Shown here in pieces: positions 41,926 through 51,968 of a stretch of 64,000 bases of DNA. Positions within the stretch are counted from its first letter, which is position 1, and the number at the start of each line of letters is the position of its first letter. This stretch comes from Saccharothrix sp. HUAS TT1 (GTDB lineage Bacteria > Actinomycetota > Actinomycetes > Mycobacteriales > Pseudonocardiaceae): positions 62,001 through 126,000 of the forward strand of contig NZ_CP160454.1 of the NCBI RefSeq assembly GCF_040744945.1, in the 5' to 3' direction. The notes below the pieces were generated by a model. That model was not told the origin of the DNA, did not search any database, and worked only from the letters and a program-made list of their open reading frames with translations. The position numbers were made by a program, and so were the translations under genes.

Positions 41926-42879
41926 TCAGCGGCCGTCGGCGGGCAGCACGCGGGTGTCCCCGGCCGCGATCCGCTCGGCGGTCGGGAACCGCCACCGTGC
42001 CGGGCCCGGCTCCTCGACCGCGTCCACCAGGCCCACGTCCACGGCGGCCGAGCGTCCCGCCGGGCCGGGGTCCGGGTTCTGCGGCCAGTCCAGCGGCGTG
42101 AACGGCGGCACCGGCTCGTCGACGTCGTCCCACCGCTTCGACCAGGTGGCGTGGTCGGCGCGGTCGGCGACGAGGTAGGACACCTTCCGCGAGTACGCGG
42201 GCACGCCCTGGGTGACCAGCCACAACGCGGGCCGGTAGGCGATGTTCACCCCGTAGACGTAGCCGTAGCCGCCCAGCAGCCGGCCCTGCGCGTCGTCCTC
42301 GAAGTGGTAGGGCACGGTGTAGGCGTTCCGGTCGTCGTAGGCGTCGGTCCACTCCATGCTCGTGGGGGTGAACCGGCCGGTGCCCAACGACCCGAGCGTC
42401 AGCAGGCGGGTGCCGTCCTCCTCGATGTCGCCGCGCCCGGCCGCCCACAGCTGCCGCAGCAGCAGCATCGGCACCACCGGGTCCAGGTCGCCCCGGTACG
42501 CCTTGTTCAGGAACAGCTCGTCGTAGACGACTTCCTTGCGTTCGCCCGGCGGCCACCGCCACAACCGGAAGTGGATCATCGTGTCGTAGGGGTCGACGGT
42601 GTGCATCAGCAGCGCCGGCCCGCTCACCCGGCCCGTCAACCGCCACCGCGACCGGTACAGCGGCTCGTCGGGCCCGTCGCGGCCGACGAGGTGGAACCCG
42701 ACCACGTCGTCGGTCAGGCCCATCATCGCCCGGGTGGCGTTGCCCGCCGCCTCCGACGCGGCCGTGAACGTGTCGTAGTCCTCCAGGACGGGCAGCGTCA
42801 CCGGCGTGAACCGGCCGTGCATGATCGCCTGGTAGACGGTGCTGCGCTCCGGTGGCGCGCTGAACCTCGGACCGGTCAC
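41926..42879 (-). CDS. tail-associated protein, unknown
   Basis: 317 residues from a GTG after GAGAGGAGC. Beta-rich with many Trp, Tyr and Asp (HTVDPYDTMIHFRLWRWPPG, TDAYDDRNAYTVPYHFEDD). It lies directly downstream of the fibre-like gene, with 49 bases between, and is the last gene of the reverse tail set, so it is probably a tail-tip or receptor-binding component. No family recognised. Confidence 0.65.
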   Translation of the reverse strand: MTGPRFSAPPERSTVYQAIMHGRFTPVTLPVLEDYDTFTAASEAAGNATRAMMGLTDDVVGFHLVGRDGPDEPLYRSRWRLTGRVSGPALLMHTVDPYDTMIHFRLWRWPPGERKEVVYDELFLNKAYRGDLDPVVPMLLLRQLWAAGRGDIEEDGTRLLTLGSLGTGRFTPTSMEWTDAYDDRNAYTVPYHFEDDAQGRLLGGYGYVYGVNIAYRPALWLVTQGVPAYSRKVSYLVADRADHATWSKRWDDVDEPVPPFTPLDWPQNPDPGPAGRSAAVDVGLVDAVEEPGPARWRFPTAERIAAGDTRVLPADGR

Positions 42880-42928
42880 GTCCGGCTCCTCTCTCGATCG
42901 GCGACCCGACGGCGGCCGTGCCGGCCGG

Positions 42929-44866
42929 TCACGCCGTGGGCGTCACGGGGAACGCCACCGGCCACACCCACCGCACCCGGTGCGCGTCGGGAATGTTGAA
43001 GAAGTGTTTGCCCGCGTAGCAGTAGGGGCCGCGCCACATCGTGGCGTCCGCGCCGGTGAAGGTGCGCATCGCGCCGCCGTCCGGCCGCGCCACCGTGAAC
43101 CGGTCCGGGAACACCTGCACCCGCATCCGGTACTCGATCCCCGGCTGCGGCCGGTAGCCCGAATCCCACGTCGGCGGGCTCGGCGCCCACTGGTAGGGCG
43201 GGCTCGCCCCGGGGATGCCGTCATAGCGGGTGACCACGAAGTTGCCCTCCTGGCTGAGCTGCACCTGGTAGCCGCGGGTGTACTGGTTGGCGCGTTCCCA
43301 CTCGAACAGCTGCCGGTCTTCCGGGGCGCCCCACCACAGGCCCATCCACCGGCCGCGATCCACGCTGATGCCGTCCCACATGAAGCCGATGTGGATCTCG
43401 TAGTTGTTGACCGTGTTGGTGACCCGGTCGTAGTTCGGCAGCGCCACCGGGCACATCTCGCCCTGGAGGATGTAGTAGCCCGACCGGAAGATCGACGATG
43501 TTTCGCCGGGCGCGACCACGTCGGCGTCGCTGGTCAGCTGCCCGGCCCGGCCGCCCTGCACGTAGCCGCGGAAGCGGTCGCGCATCCACTCGATCGAGCC
43601 GTTGTAGGCGTGCACCCCGTAGTTCGGGGTGCCCCACTGGAGCGTCAACCCCTGCTCGTAGTAGCGGTAGCCGTTGACGTCGCCCGCGCAATACACCGGA
43701 TCGGGGCACAGGATGCCCTTCAGGCCGCCCGCGCCGAACAGGGTGGCGTTCTGGGTGAGTCGGAAGTGCCAGTGCTTGTGCCCGCCGTAGAGCATCGTGT
43801 ACAGCCCGGCGGTCTTGTACGCCAGCACCTGCTGCGGGTAGGTGTCGGCCAGGCCCACCTGGATGAACACCCATGTGAACCCGGCCGCCACCAGGTCCTC
43901 CGGAGGCAGGGCGTCCAGCATCGCCTTGCTGGTGATGTGCGCGGCTGTCGCGACGCCCGCCTCCCGCACCAGCGCCAGGCCGTCGTAAATCTGCTGGATC
44001 TCCGCCGCCGTGGAGTCGGCGGGGAACTCGGAGCCGACGATCACGGACTTGGTCTGCCCGAACTGGAGGATCAGGTCGCGCAGCGGCCCGTAGGTCTGCA
44101 ACGGGGCGGGCGTGCCGTTCTGCGTGCCCACTCCGACGTCCTTGACCTCCAGGTACAGCACGGTGCGGCGCTGCGACAGCTCGAACACCTCCGACAGGCG
44201 CGGCACCTTCCAGCCCATCTTCGCGGCGAACCCGAAATAGCCCTGCTGCGGCAGGTAGCCCGGCTCGTACCAGGGGTCCTGCGGCGGCCCGGCGGGCAGG
44301 TAGGTCATCCGCTCGGCCATCGTGAGGTCCATGTGATCGGTCTTCGCGCCCAGGAAACCCGGGTTGTAGCTGCCCAGGTCACGCCAGTGCTGCGCGAACA
44401 GGAACCCTTCGGTGGAGCGGCGCACCGGCACGTGCATCAGCCGCAACCCCATCGCCATCCCGGCCTGGTAGCAGCGCAGGTCGCCCTCCGGGTGCATGGC
44501 GAACCCCCCGCCGTAGGAGCCGCCCACGATGGTGGTCGTGGACGACTCCAGGCCCTGCACGGTGGAGTAGCCGCCGTCACCGCCCCCGCCGCCGCCCGAG
44601 CTGTACAGGCCGCCGTCGGTGCCGAACACGATCGAGTTGCCGCCGTCGCTGGAGATCCGGGTCTCGATCAACCCGCTGATCGGCTGGTAGGACAGGCCGC
44701 GCCCGAGGTGGGAGGCGATGCAGCGGACCACCGTGTTGCACGCCTCCACCCCCAGCGGGTCCTCCAGGCTGATCACGTACGGGTTCTCCACCGAGCCGTA
44801 GCCGACGACGTCGATGCCCTGGCCGGCGACGATCCGCACTCCGCCGGTGCAACCACAGCGGGCCAT
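42929..44866 (-). CDS. tail fibre/tip protein with GDPD-like barrel
   Basis: 645 residues; the ATG overlaps the previous stop (TGATG). A head region is followed by a glycine linker (SSGGGGGGDGG, about 89-99). A region of about 115-345 follows the GDPD/PI-PLC TIM-barrel order: TDHMDLTMAERMTYL, VPRLSEVFELSQRRTVLYLE (then VK), and a VIVGSEFPADS strand. The catalytic His/Glu pattern is not clearly present. The rest looks like beta-rich binding domains (GFMWDGISVDRGRWMGLWWG). GDPD-like domains occur in actinophage tail proteins, where they may cleave teichoic or phospho-glycan surface polymers. Confidence 0.75.
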   Translation of the reverse strand: MARCGCTGGVRIVAGQGIDVVGYGSVENPYVISLEDPLGVEACNTVVRCIASHLGRGLSYQPISGLIETRISSDGGNSIVFGTDGGLYSSGGGGGGDGGYSTVQGLESSTTTIVGGSYGGGFAMHPEGDLRCYQAGMAMGLRLMHVPVRRSTEGFLFAQHWRDLGSYNPGFLGAKTDHMDLTMAERMTYLPAGPPQDPWYEPGYLPQQGYFGFAAKMGWKVPRLSEVFELSQRRTVLYLEVKDVGVGTQNGTPAPLQTYGPLRDLILQFGQTKSVIVGSEFPADSTAAEIQQIYDGLALVREAGVATAAHITSKAMLDALPPEDLVAAGFTWVFIQVGLADTYPQQVLAYKTAGLYTMLYGGHKHWHFRLTQNATLFGAGGLKGILCPDPVYCAGDVNGYRYYEQGLTLQWGTPNYGVHAYNGSIEWMRDRFRGYVQGGRAGQLTSDADVVAPGETSSIFRSGYYILQGEMCPVALPNYDRVTNTVNNYEIHIGFMWDGISVDRGRWMGLWWGAPEDRQLFEWERANQYTRGYQVQLSQEGNFVVTRYDGIPGASPPYQWAPSPPTWDSGYRPQPGIEYRMRVQVFPDRFTVARPDGGAMRTFTGADATMWRGPYCYAGKHFFNIPDAHRVRWVWPVAFPVTPTA

Positions 44867-45234
44867 CACCGACCACCCGCCCTCGACGAGCCGCCCCGCG
44901 GGGCGAACAGGATGCGGCTGCCGCCCGTGGGCAGGTGCTCGGCCACCAGGCGGCCCCGGCCGTCGACGGTGAGCCGGAACGGGCCCAGTAGCAGCGGCAC
45001 CACCACCTCCCCCTGCTCCACGGGCTCCGCCGCCCCGAGCCCGTCCACCCCGGCCACGCCCACCACGGCCTGGGCCGGCCCGGCGTCCCGCTTCCCGGCC
45101 GCCGGCGGAAGCGGTGGTGGTGGTGGTGGTGGTGGGACGCGGTGGCCGCCCGGGGCGCCCGAGCGGGCGTGCGCGCGCAACCGGTCGCGCACCGCGAACT
45201 GCGGCAGCGACCCGTCGGAACTGGTCTTGATCAC
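44866..45234 (-). CDS. small proline-rich tail protein
   Basis: 122 residues from a GTG (4-base overlap). A run of about eight prolines near residue 38 is encoded by a GGT microsatellite on the forward strand. The rest is a beta-rich tail (GEVVVPLLLGPFRLTVDGRG). Lies between a tail-tip and fibre gene and may be a linker subunit. Confidence 0.65.
   Translation of the reverse strand: MIKTSSDGSLPQFAVRDRLRAHARSGAPGGHRVPPPPPPPPLPPAAGKRDAGPAQAVVGVAGVDGLGAAEPVEQGEVVVPLLLGPFRLTVDGRGRLVAEHLPTGGSRILFAPRGGSSRAGGR
45113..45135 (+). repeat. GGT trinucleotide microsatellite
   Basis: About seven to eight GGT units, coding poly-proline on the reverse strand in the small tail protein. Slippage here would change the length of the proline run, as in phase-variable genes. 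Confidence 0.85.
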
Positions 45235-46364
45235 CGGTGTTCCCCTTTCGCTCCGACCGGGACCGGTTCGGGCCCGGCCGCGACCGTGTAGGTGTCCTGC
45301 GGGATGACCGCGACCGCGATCTGCTCGGCCGCGCCCGGCGACCACTTGCCCGACACCTGGTTGAGCTTCATGACCGTGTGCACGCGGGTGGCGTAGCCGG
45401 CGATGGTGGTGGCCAGGTAGCGGCCCGGGATCAGGTCGTGCACCGACACCGCGGCGTTCGGGGACAGCTGCGACCCCGACGGCAGCGACACCACGATCGG
45501 CGCGGGATGGCCGTAGCCGACGACCCGGCGCGCCATGCCGGACAGGGCGTTGTAGTCGGTGGTGCCCTGCGCGGTGGAGATGTCGTCGACCACGCCGTAG
45601 CCGGGCTGCGGGCCACCCCACTCGCCCACCGCGGCCAGCCCGTCCGGGTGGTCGGCGCCCACGACCGTGGCGCGGGTCGCGGTCTCCGAACCGACCTTGC
45701 GGACCCGGAAGTCGCCGAGGAAGTCGCTCTCGCGCAGCCGGTACGGGGCGGTGCCCGCCGCCATCCGGTCCAGCATGACGAACACGTGCCGGCCGATCGC
45801 GAAGAAGTCCAGACCGGCCTTGGCCGCCTCCGTCACCTCCGTGAACACCGACGCGGTGCGGCCCTGCGTCCAGCGCTGGAACTGCGGCTGGTCGGGGCTG
45901 ATGCGGTCGACGCGCAGGAACGGCAGCAGGTTCGGGTCGTGCTCGGCGAACGACGCCCGGACCAGCTCCTCCACCCAGCGCGTCGCCGCCATCGGCGTGC
46001 CGTCGGTGTCGAACGGGATGCGGCGCCGCGAGAACCAGGCGAGCATGTCGCGGGCGGTGAGGGTGATGGTGGTGCGTTCCTCCTGCACGTCGAACACCGG
46101 CCCCGACCACAGGCGTTCGCCGTCGCGGTACAGCTCCACCTCGTGCGCCCACGGCTCGACCTGCCCGATCTTGCGGAAGCAGTCGCGGGAGGTGCCGGAC
46201 TTGGACAGCTCCACGTGGGCTTCGCCGAAGTCGTTGAGGTTGCGTTCCCAGTCCAGGCCGGTCACGCCGGTCAGGGTCATCAGGCGCTGCGTGCCGCCCT
46301 GGTGGTTGACCACCGCGCTGTAGCCGTTCGCGCAGCCCAGCCTGCGCACCACCCGGCGGGCCAT
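45231..46364 (-). CDS. ReqiPepy6 Gp37-like tail protein
   Basis: 377 residues; ATG overlaps the previous stop (TGATG). The N-terminal pattern MTLTGVTGLDWERNLNDFGE, then VELYRDGERLWSGPVFDVQE and TITLTARDMLAWFSRRRI matches the siphophage 'Gp37-like' family (a baseplate hub/distal-tail-like fold). The C-terminal part carries further beta-rich sequence. Next to the minor tail protein gene, as usual in actinophage tail modules. Confidence 0.8.
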   Translation of the reverse strand: MARRVVRRLGCANGYSAVVNHQGGTQRLMTLTGVTGLDWERNLNDFGEAHVELSKSGTSRDCFRKIGQVEPWAHEVELYRDGERLWSGPVFDVQEERTTITLTARDMLAWFSRRRIPFDTDGTPMAATRWVEELVRASFAEHDPNLLPFLRVDRISPDQPQFQRWTQGRTASVFTEVTEAAKAGLDFFAIGRHVFVMLDRMAAGTAPYRLRESDFLGDFRVRKVGSETATRATVVGADHPDGLAAVGEWGGPQPGYGVVDDISTAQGTTDYNALSGMARRVVGYGHPAPIVVSLPSGSQLSPNAAVSVHDLIPGRYLATTIAGYATRVHTVMKLNQVSGKWSPGAAEQIAVAVIPQDTYTVAAGPEPVPVGAKGEHR

Positions 46365-47629
46365 CAGGCGACACCCTGACGGGCGACCATCCACAGGTCC
46401 AGCCGCATGTTCGGGGCGACCGTGGACTGCTGGGCGACGATCTCCACGCACAGGCTGGTGTCGCACTCGAACACCGGCCACTCGAAGAAGTCGCCCTCCG
46501 GGCCGTAGACCTCGACCTCGGCGACCACCAAGCCGGGCCCGCCGGGGCAGTCGACGGTGACGCGTTCGGTGCGGCCGTCCAGACGCAGCACCACCCCGCG
46601 CGGCAGGTACGGGATGTTGATCTCGGCGCAGGCCGAGCAGGGGTCGACGTACTCGGTGCACGCGTACTGGGCGGGGTTGGCGTAGAAGCGCACCGTCACT
46701 CGCCGCAGGTTCAGGTCGCCGGTGCGCAGCTCCAGCAACGGCACCTTCGACAGCTGCTCGGGCAGCACGTTCGCCGGCACCGTGGCGATGCGCCGGTAGG
46801 TGTCGTTCGCGGGCGGCGGCCCCGGGAAGCACGGGTTGGGCGGGGCGGGCGGGCGGATCGGCGGCGGGGGCTGCGGGCAGTCCGGGTCGACCGCGCAGTC
46901 CTGATCCTCGACGCAGTCGACCGGCGGCCCGATCGGCGGGGCGGGTTGCAGCCCCGGATGCCCGGTGCCGGTGATGTAGCGGGGCAGCCGCCACATGTGC
47001 GGGCGGCCCGCGACGAGGGAGAACTGGACGTCGGCGAGCCATCCGTCGCCGAGGCGGCCCTTGCGGGTCATGTCGGGGCCGTCGAGCAGGCCGACGTCGA
47101 ACAGGGTGCGCACCGCGTCGTCGCCGCACGTGTCGCCCGGCATCGGTGGTTGCGGACACACCGGGCAGTAGGCGAAGAAGCACAGCTCGTCGCCGGTGCA
47201 CGAGCCCTGGCACACCGCGCCGCCCAGCGCCGACTCCAACCAGGCGTTGCCGTAGGACAGGGCGGCCTCCGTCTTGGCGTACATGCGGGCCTTGACCAGC
47301 AGCTCCCGCGAGCGGCGTCGCAGCCCGCCCACCGCGGCCCCGTCGCCGACGAGCTCCACCCGGTTGCGTCCGCCGGTGCCGCGCTCCAGCCCCTCCACCG
47401 AGATCCCCATGAGGCCGGCGAACAGCGCCGACTCCGGTACCGCCGGGTCGAACCACGGGGCTCGGTCGGTGCCCGGGTCGGTGTAGGGCTCGTCGCGCAG
47501 GCCGCGCACGAAGTCCTCGCACACCCCGCACGACAGGGAGGTGATGCACAGCGCGTCCACGTACCGCTCGACGCGGGCGGTGTTGACCAGCTCCGTGCCG
47601 CCCAGGGTCAGCCAGTGCTCCAGCGCCAT
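46364..47629 (-). CDS. minor tail protein, cysteine- and proline-rich
   Basis: 421 residues starting MALEHWLTLGGTELVNTARV, a recognisable actinophage minor-tail start. A central proline-rich hinge (PPPPIRPPAPPNPCFPGPPP, near 275) joins a helical N-terminal part to a beta-rich C-terminal part. At least fifteen cysteines, many in pairs such as CFFAYCPVCPQ, suggest metal or disulfide cross-links. One base separates it from the tape measure stop. Probable distal tail component. Confidence 0.75.
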   Translation of the reverse strand: MALEHWLTLGGTELVNTARVERYVDALCITSLSCGVCEDFVRGLRDEPYTDPGTDRAPWFDPAVPESALFAGLMGISVEGLERGTGGRNRVELVGDGAAVGGLRRRSRELLVKARMYAKTEAALSYGNAWLESALGGAVCQGSCTGDELCFFAYCPVCPQPPMPGDTCGDDAVRTLFDVGLLDGPDMTRKGRLGDGWLADVQFSLVAGRPHMWRLPRYITGTGHPGLQPAPPIGPPVDCVEDQDCAVDPDCPQPPPPIRPPAPPNPCFPGPPPANDTYRRIATVPANVLPEQLSKVPLLELRTGDLNLRRVTVRFYANPAQYACTEYVDPCSACAEINIPYLPRGVVLRLDGRTERVTVDCPGGPGLVVAEVEVYGPEGDFFEWPVFECDTSLCVEIVAQQSTVAPNMRLDLWMVARQGVA

Positions 47630-47630
47630 G

Positions 47631-50525
47631 TCAGATCGCCGCCGCTCGCATCAGTCGGTCCACCGTGGACAGCGCCACCAGCTCGGGATCGGAGTAGGGC
47701 GCCTGGACCGTGATCGGCGCGTTGATCTCCGTGTGGTTGTTGACCACCTGCGTCTGCCCGGGGCGCGGCACCAGCGACGGCGTCAGCGCGATCCCGTTGC
47801 GGGTCGCGGTGGGCTGGGCGGCCGGGGCGCGGCTGGTCTTGACCGTGACCGCCATGCGCGGCAGGTCCGCGGTCAGCTCGCGCAGCGTGGCCCGCACCGT
47901 GCCGAACTCGGACCGGATGCCGCGATCGAGGCCGGTCATGATCGCCTTGCCGTGCGGGGTCAGCAGCACCCGGTCGCGGGGCAGCGGGCCCTTGAGCGAC
48001 GCGATCCGGTCGCCGATGCCCGAGACGAAGTTGAACACGTCCTGAGCTGCGGCCTTGATGCCGTTGAGCAGGCCGTTGATGATCTCGCGGCCCGCGTTGA
48101 ACAGCATCGAGCCGAGGTTGCCGATCGCCGACACGATCCGGCCCGGCAGCGACTGCGCGTACGAGACGATGCTGTTCACCCCGGCGACGAACGCGCCCGT
48201 CGCCGACGACCAGGCGGACGACGCCCAGCCGGAGAGCATCCCGCCCAGCGCCGCCACCGCCGCGACGACCCGGCCGGGCAGCGACAGCGCGAACGAGACG
48301 ACCGCGTTCACACCGGCGGTGAACGCGCCGCTCGCCGCCGCCCAGGCCGCCGTCGCCCAGCCCGCCAGCATCGCGCCCAGCGCGACCACCCCAGCGACCA
48401 CTCGGCCGGGCAGTGACACGGCGAACGACACCACCGCCTCGACTCCGGTGATCGTGGCGTTCACGCCCCACTGCCAGGCCGCGACCAGCGCGTTGTAGAT
48501 CAACTGGCCCAGTCCGACCAGCGCGTTGTAGAGCAGCACCGGCAGGCCGATGACCAGCGCGATGATCAACCCGATGCCGTAGCCGACCGCCTCCGCGGCC
48601 AGGACCAGTCCGTCGAGCAACAGCCCCGGCAGCGCCGCCAGCCCCTGCACCACCAGGCCCGGCAGCGAGACGAAGAAGCCCAGCACGGTCGTGCCCAGGT
48701 CGGCCAGGAACGCCCCGGCCTGCGCCGGGAGGCGCGCGAACCAGCCGAGCACGCCGGCGACGAACGACCCGATCGAGGCGACCACCGAGCCCAGGTCGAT
48801 CGACGACGCCGCGTTCCACAGGCCGACGAAGAAGCGGGCCACGGCCTGTGCCGCCGAGCCGATCCCGGAGAGGATGCCGGGGATCGCGGTGAACTCCAGC
48901 CAGCGGCCCATCGCGAACGCGAAGCCGTAGGCGGCGTCGATCACCGACAGCACCGGCGGCAGCAGGAACGCCAGGGCGACTGCGACCAGACGCACCAGCG
49001 GCGCGACGAGCATCAAGGCCCTGGCCAGCACATTTGCGATCAGGACGACCAGCTGACCCAGCGGTGGGAGCAGCGGCACCAGGGCGACCAGGGTCTCCGA
49101 GAGGGCGTTGCCCAGGTTGAGCAGGCCCTCGGCCATCGCCGGGTCCGCGAACGCCGCCGCCAGGCCCTCGGCGAGCTGCCGCAGCCCCGGACCCACCGCG
49201 GCCAGCGCCGGACCGAGCGCCGACACCGCCCCGACCAGCGCCGGACCGAGCGCCACCGCGATCCCGGCCAGCTGCGGCGCGATCAACGCCACCGCCGAGC
49301 CCAGCGCGATCAGCACCGGCAGCAGCGCGCCGCCGACCTGCGACAAGGACGCGAAGATCGTGACCAGGACCTGCTGGCCCTGCGCCGAGGACAGGAAGTC
49401 GTTGACGCCGGTCAACAGGCGTTCGAGGTTGCCCAGCAGGCCGCCCGAGGCGGCCTCGGCCGCCCGGAACACCGAGCCGAGGATGCCGCCGATCTGGAGC
49501 AGCACGTTGCCCAGCTGCCCCAGGGTCGCCATCGCGTTCTGGATCCACGCCCACGCCTGCCCCGACGCCGAGACCCGCGACAGCCACTCGCCGAACTGCA
49601 CGCCCAGCCCGCCGACGCTGCCGGACAGCTGCTCCATCAGCGGCAGCCCGACCCCGGCCAGGTCCCGCAGACCGCGCACCACCGCCAGCACCGCGGGGTT
49701 GACCGCGTCGACGCTGGTCGCGGTCGTGTCGAACACGGCGGCGAGCAGGCGCGCGGTCTCGGCTTCCTGCGCGATCTGGGCGATGCCCAGCGCCACCGCG
49801 GCCGACGACCCGGCCACCAGGGTCATGCCCTGCCCGACCGGGCCGAGCAGCACCGCCGCCACCGCCGTCAGCTGACCCTGGAGGCGTTCCCAGAACGCGA
49901 TCTGCACCGCCTCGCGGACGGCGTCGAGCTGCGGGACGAGATCACGGAACTCGCGGGCCACCGCGGCAGCCGGCGGAGCCATGTCCTCGGTGGCCTCGGC
50001 GAACTTCCTCGCGTCGCCGACCAACGCCGCCGACAGGGCGTCCTGCATCCCGGAGAACGCGACCGCCAGCACCCCGACCGCCGCCGCGCCCACCAGCAGC
50101 GCCGCCGGCAGCGCCAAGGCCGCGCCGCCCGCGTTGGCCAGCTCGGCGGCGAACACCACCAGGCCCGCCGCCGCCGCGACGCTGCCCGAGGACACCACCG
50201 AGAACGCCAACGTCCCCGCGAGCGCCGTGAACGGCAGCATCAACTGCCGGATCTGGGTGCGGGTCAGGCGGGCGGCGATGCCGATGCGGAACGCGTCGCC
50301 CCAGCTGATGCCCGCCTGGCGGGCGCCGCCCGACGCGTCGCGGGCCACCCGGTCGCCGACCGCGCGGCCCGTGCCGGCGACCTGCCGCTGCAACGCCCGG
50401 TCGAACGCCCGGCCCCCGGCCGCGCCCGCGTCACCCAGCTTGCGGCGCACATCCGGCTCGAACCGGCCGGTGTCCGCGACGACCTCGACCGCGGTGTCCG
50501 CGATCGTGCCGCCTTCCAACGCCAT
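47631..50525 (-). CDS. phage tail tape measure protein
   Basis: 964 residues, start ATG after GGGTGGC (the upstream frame is open but without a start signal). Very Ala/Leu/Val/Gly-rich, with many long hydrophobic segments, typical of tape measures whose length sets tail length. Near the C-terminal three quarters are three ~39-residue repeats of the form GVNxVVSFAxSLPGRVVAxV, then the tail end VNNHTEINAPITVQAPYSDP. The length predicts a tail of about 140 nm by the usual ~1.5 Angstrom per residue rule (inference). The signature gene of the module. Confidence 0.9.
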   Translation of the reverse strand: MALEGGTIADTAVEVVADTGRFEPDVRRKLGDAGAAGGRAFDRALQRQVAGTGRAVGDRVARDASGGARQAGISWGDAFRIGIAARLTRTQIRQLMLPFTALAGTLAFSVVSSGSVAAAAGLVVFAAELANAGGAALALPAALLVGAAAVGVLAVAFSGMQDALSAALVGDARKFAEATEDMAPPAAAVAREFRDLVPQLDAVREAVQIAFWERLQGQLTAVAAVLLGPVGQGMTLVAGSSAAVALGIAQIAQEAETARLLAAVFDTTATSVDAVNPAVLAVVRGLRDLAGVGLPLMEQLSGSVGGLGVQFGEWLSRVSASGQAWAWIQNAMATLGQLGNVLLQIGGILGSVFRAAEAASGGLLGNLERLLTGVNDFLSSAQGQQVLVTIFASLSQVGGALLPVLIALGSAVALIAPQLAGIAVALGPALVGAVSALGPALAAVGPGLRQLAEGLAAAFADPAMAEGLLNLGNALSETLVALVPLLPPLGQLVVLIANVLARALMLVAPLVRLVAVALAFLLPPVLSVIDAAYGFAFAMGRWLEFTAIPGILSGIGSAAQAVARFFVGLWNAASSIDLGSVVASIGSFVAGVLGWFARLPAQAGAFLADLGTTVLGFFVSLPGLVVQGLAALPGLLLDGLVLAAEAVGYGIGLIIALVIGLPVLLYNALVGLGQLIYNALVAAWQWGVNATITGVEAVVSFAVSLPGRVVAGVVALGAMLAGWATAAWAAASGAFTAGVNAVVSFALSLPGRVVAAVAALGGMLSGWASSAWSSATGAFVAGVNSIVSYAQSLPGRIVSAIGNLGSMLFNAGREIINGLLNGIKAAAQDVFNFVSGIGDRIASLKGPLPRDRVLLTPHGKAIMTGLDRGIRSEFGTVRATLRELTADLPRMAVTVKTSRAPAAQPTATRNGIALTPSLVPRPGQTQVVNNHTEINAPITVQAPYSDPELVALSTVDRLMRAAAI

Positions 50526-50812
50526 GCCGGGCCACCCGTGGGAATCGGGTACCCGGCCACGAGGCGCCAGTCGGCACGGCGGCGACCTGCCACCGCGAGT
50601 GATCGTAACCGCGTCACCCCAGGTCGCGCCCGCCCCGGACGGTCGACGACGGCACACCACGCCCCACCCGACGCGCCTCGCGCGGGATCGCGACGACCGC
50701 CCGACCGGGCGGTGCCCCGCCACTACGATCGGGAGTCCACCGACCCTGGGGAGACGCCGCGCGCACCCGCGCGGTCGACCTCGGTCCGCGCTCCCACCGG
50801 AGGTCGCCGCCC

Positions 50813-51616
50813 GTGCAGTACGTCCACCGCCCCGTGCACGCCGAAGCCGCCCGGCACACCACCGGCGCCGGCGGAGACCTGTGGCACGCGTTCCTGCGCC
50901 GGCACAAGCTCGTGCCGGTGTGGCCCGGCCGCCGCCGCCACGGTCGCCGCCGGCCGACGACCCCGGCCGGGTGGAGCGAGGTGCCGATGAGCGACTGGCG
51001 ACCGTGGCTCGTCGTCGACACCGACCACCAGGGGAGGCAGCGGGTCGTCACCCTGTCCGACGACGAGTTCCATGCCGCCTGGGCGCCCCGCGAAGGCGAC
51101 GCCGAGCAGGCGCGGGCCGGGCTCGCCGTCGCCGCCGCACGCTCCACCCTGGCCTCGGCTGACCTGCGGTGGATCGACGCGGAGACGCAGCGCCGCGACC
51201 GGGGTGCCTCGGAGAGCGGCTGGTCGCACCCGGCGCAGCGGGACGAGTGGCTGCGCATCCGTGCCCTCGTCGCCGACTCCGGCCTGCCCTACCGGTACAC
51301 CGCCGACCCGCAGCGGCCCGAGCACCGGCCCGAGAAGCCGCCCCGCGTGACCGTGACCGCCGACGTCGCCACCGTGCTCCGGACGCTCCTCGACGCCGAG
51401 GACGACGCGCCGGTCAGCGCCGTGGACATCCTGATGCGCACCGGCCTGAGCCGGCGGGCGATCCTGTCCGCGACCGGCGTGCTCACCCGCGGCTGCTGGC
51501 TGGACGTCCACCCGCCCGAGCCCGGCCACCCCGCCCGCTACCTGCTCACCGAGCGGGGACGCGGCGCGGCGACCGCGCGCCTGGCCGAACGCGCCCGCCG
51601 CGCCACCGCCGGCTGA
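50813..51616 (+). CDS. winged-helix protein inserted in the tail module
   Basis: 267 residues from a GTG after GGAGGTC. A Trp-rich N-terminus (WLVVDTDHQGRQRVVTLSDD), then a helical middle and a C-terminal winged helix (about 185-255, VDILMRTGLSRRAILSATGV then LTRGCWLDV). The opposite direction from the tail genes and own start site mark it as a moron-type insertion. Convergent with the next gene. The 287 bases upstream have only TACGAT at 50724 as a -10 candidate. Confidence 0.75.
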   Translation: MQYVHRPVHAEAARHTTGAGGDLWHAFLRRHKLVPVWPGRRRHGRRRPTTPAGWSEVPMSDWRPWLVVDTDHQGRQRVVTLSDDEFHAAWAPREGDAEQARAGLAVAAARSTLASADLRWIDAETQRRDRGASESGWSHPAQRDEWLRIRALVADSGLPYRYTADPQRPEHRPEKPPRVTVTADVATVLRTLLDAEDDAPVSAVDILMRTGLSRRAILSATGVLTRGCWLDVHPPEPGHPARYLLTERGRGAATARLAERARRATAG

Positions 51617-51632
51617 CCCGGGCCGCCGGCGC

Positions 51633-51959
51633 TCACCGGCGCCCGGGTCGCCCGTCGGCCGCGACGCGTTCCACGGCGGCCACCGGCACCAGCTGCGTCA
51701 AGCCCAACTCGCGGCCGTCCACCACGACGGTCAGCGTCACGACCGCCAGCCAGTCCCCGACGGACGTCATCGCCCAGGCGGTGACCGTGCCCGGAACCGG
51801 TCGGTCCAGGCGCAAACCCCGCGACCTCGCCCACATGGCCGTGTCCCTCCCCCAGGTCAGGCGGGTGGGCGGGAACAGCAGGTCCAGGCGCACCAGCACC
51901 GGCACCGGCGGCTCCACCGGCCGCCACGCCGCGTACGAGGCCGCGCCGGATTCGAACAC
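51633..51959 (-). CDS. hypothetical protein, 108 aa
   Basis: From a GTG at 51959, nine bases after the previous reverse stop. Starts FESGAASYAAWRPVEPPVPV; beta-rich with a C-terminal basic tail. No motif. Start position uncertain. Confidence 0.6.
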   Translation of the reverse strand: MFESGAASYAAWRPVEPPVPVLVRLDLLFPPTRLTWGRDTAMWARSRGLRLDRPVPGTVTAWAMTSVGDWLAVVTLTVVVDGRELGLTQLVPVAAVERVAADGRPGRR

Positions 51960-51968
51960 GTGTTCACC

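Noticed and set aside
42839..45307. Long open frame on the strand opposite the tail genes
   Set aside because: High GC leaves long stop-free shadows. The reverse strand has ribosome sites, coupled overlaps and phage-type domains; this frame has low-complexity composition and no start signal.
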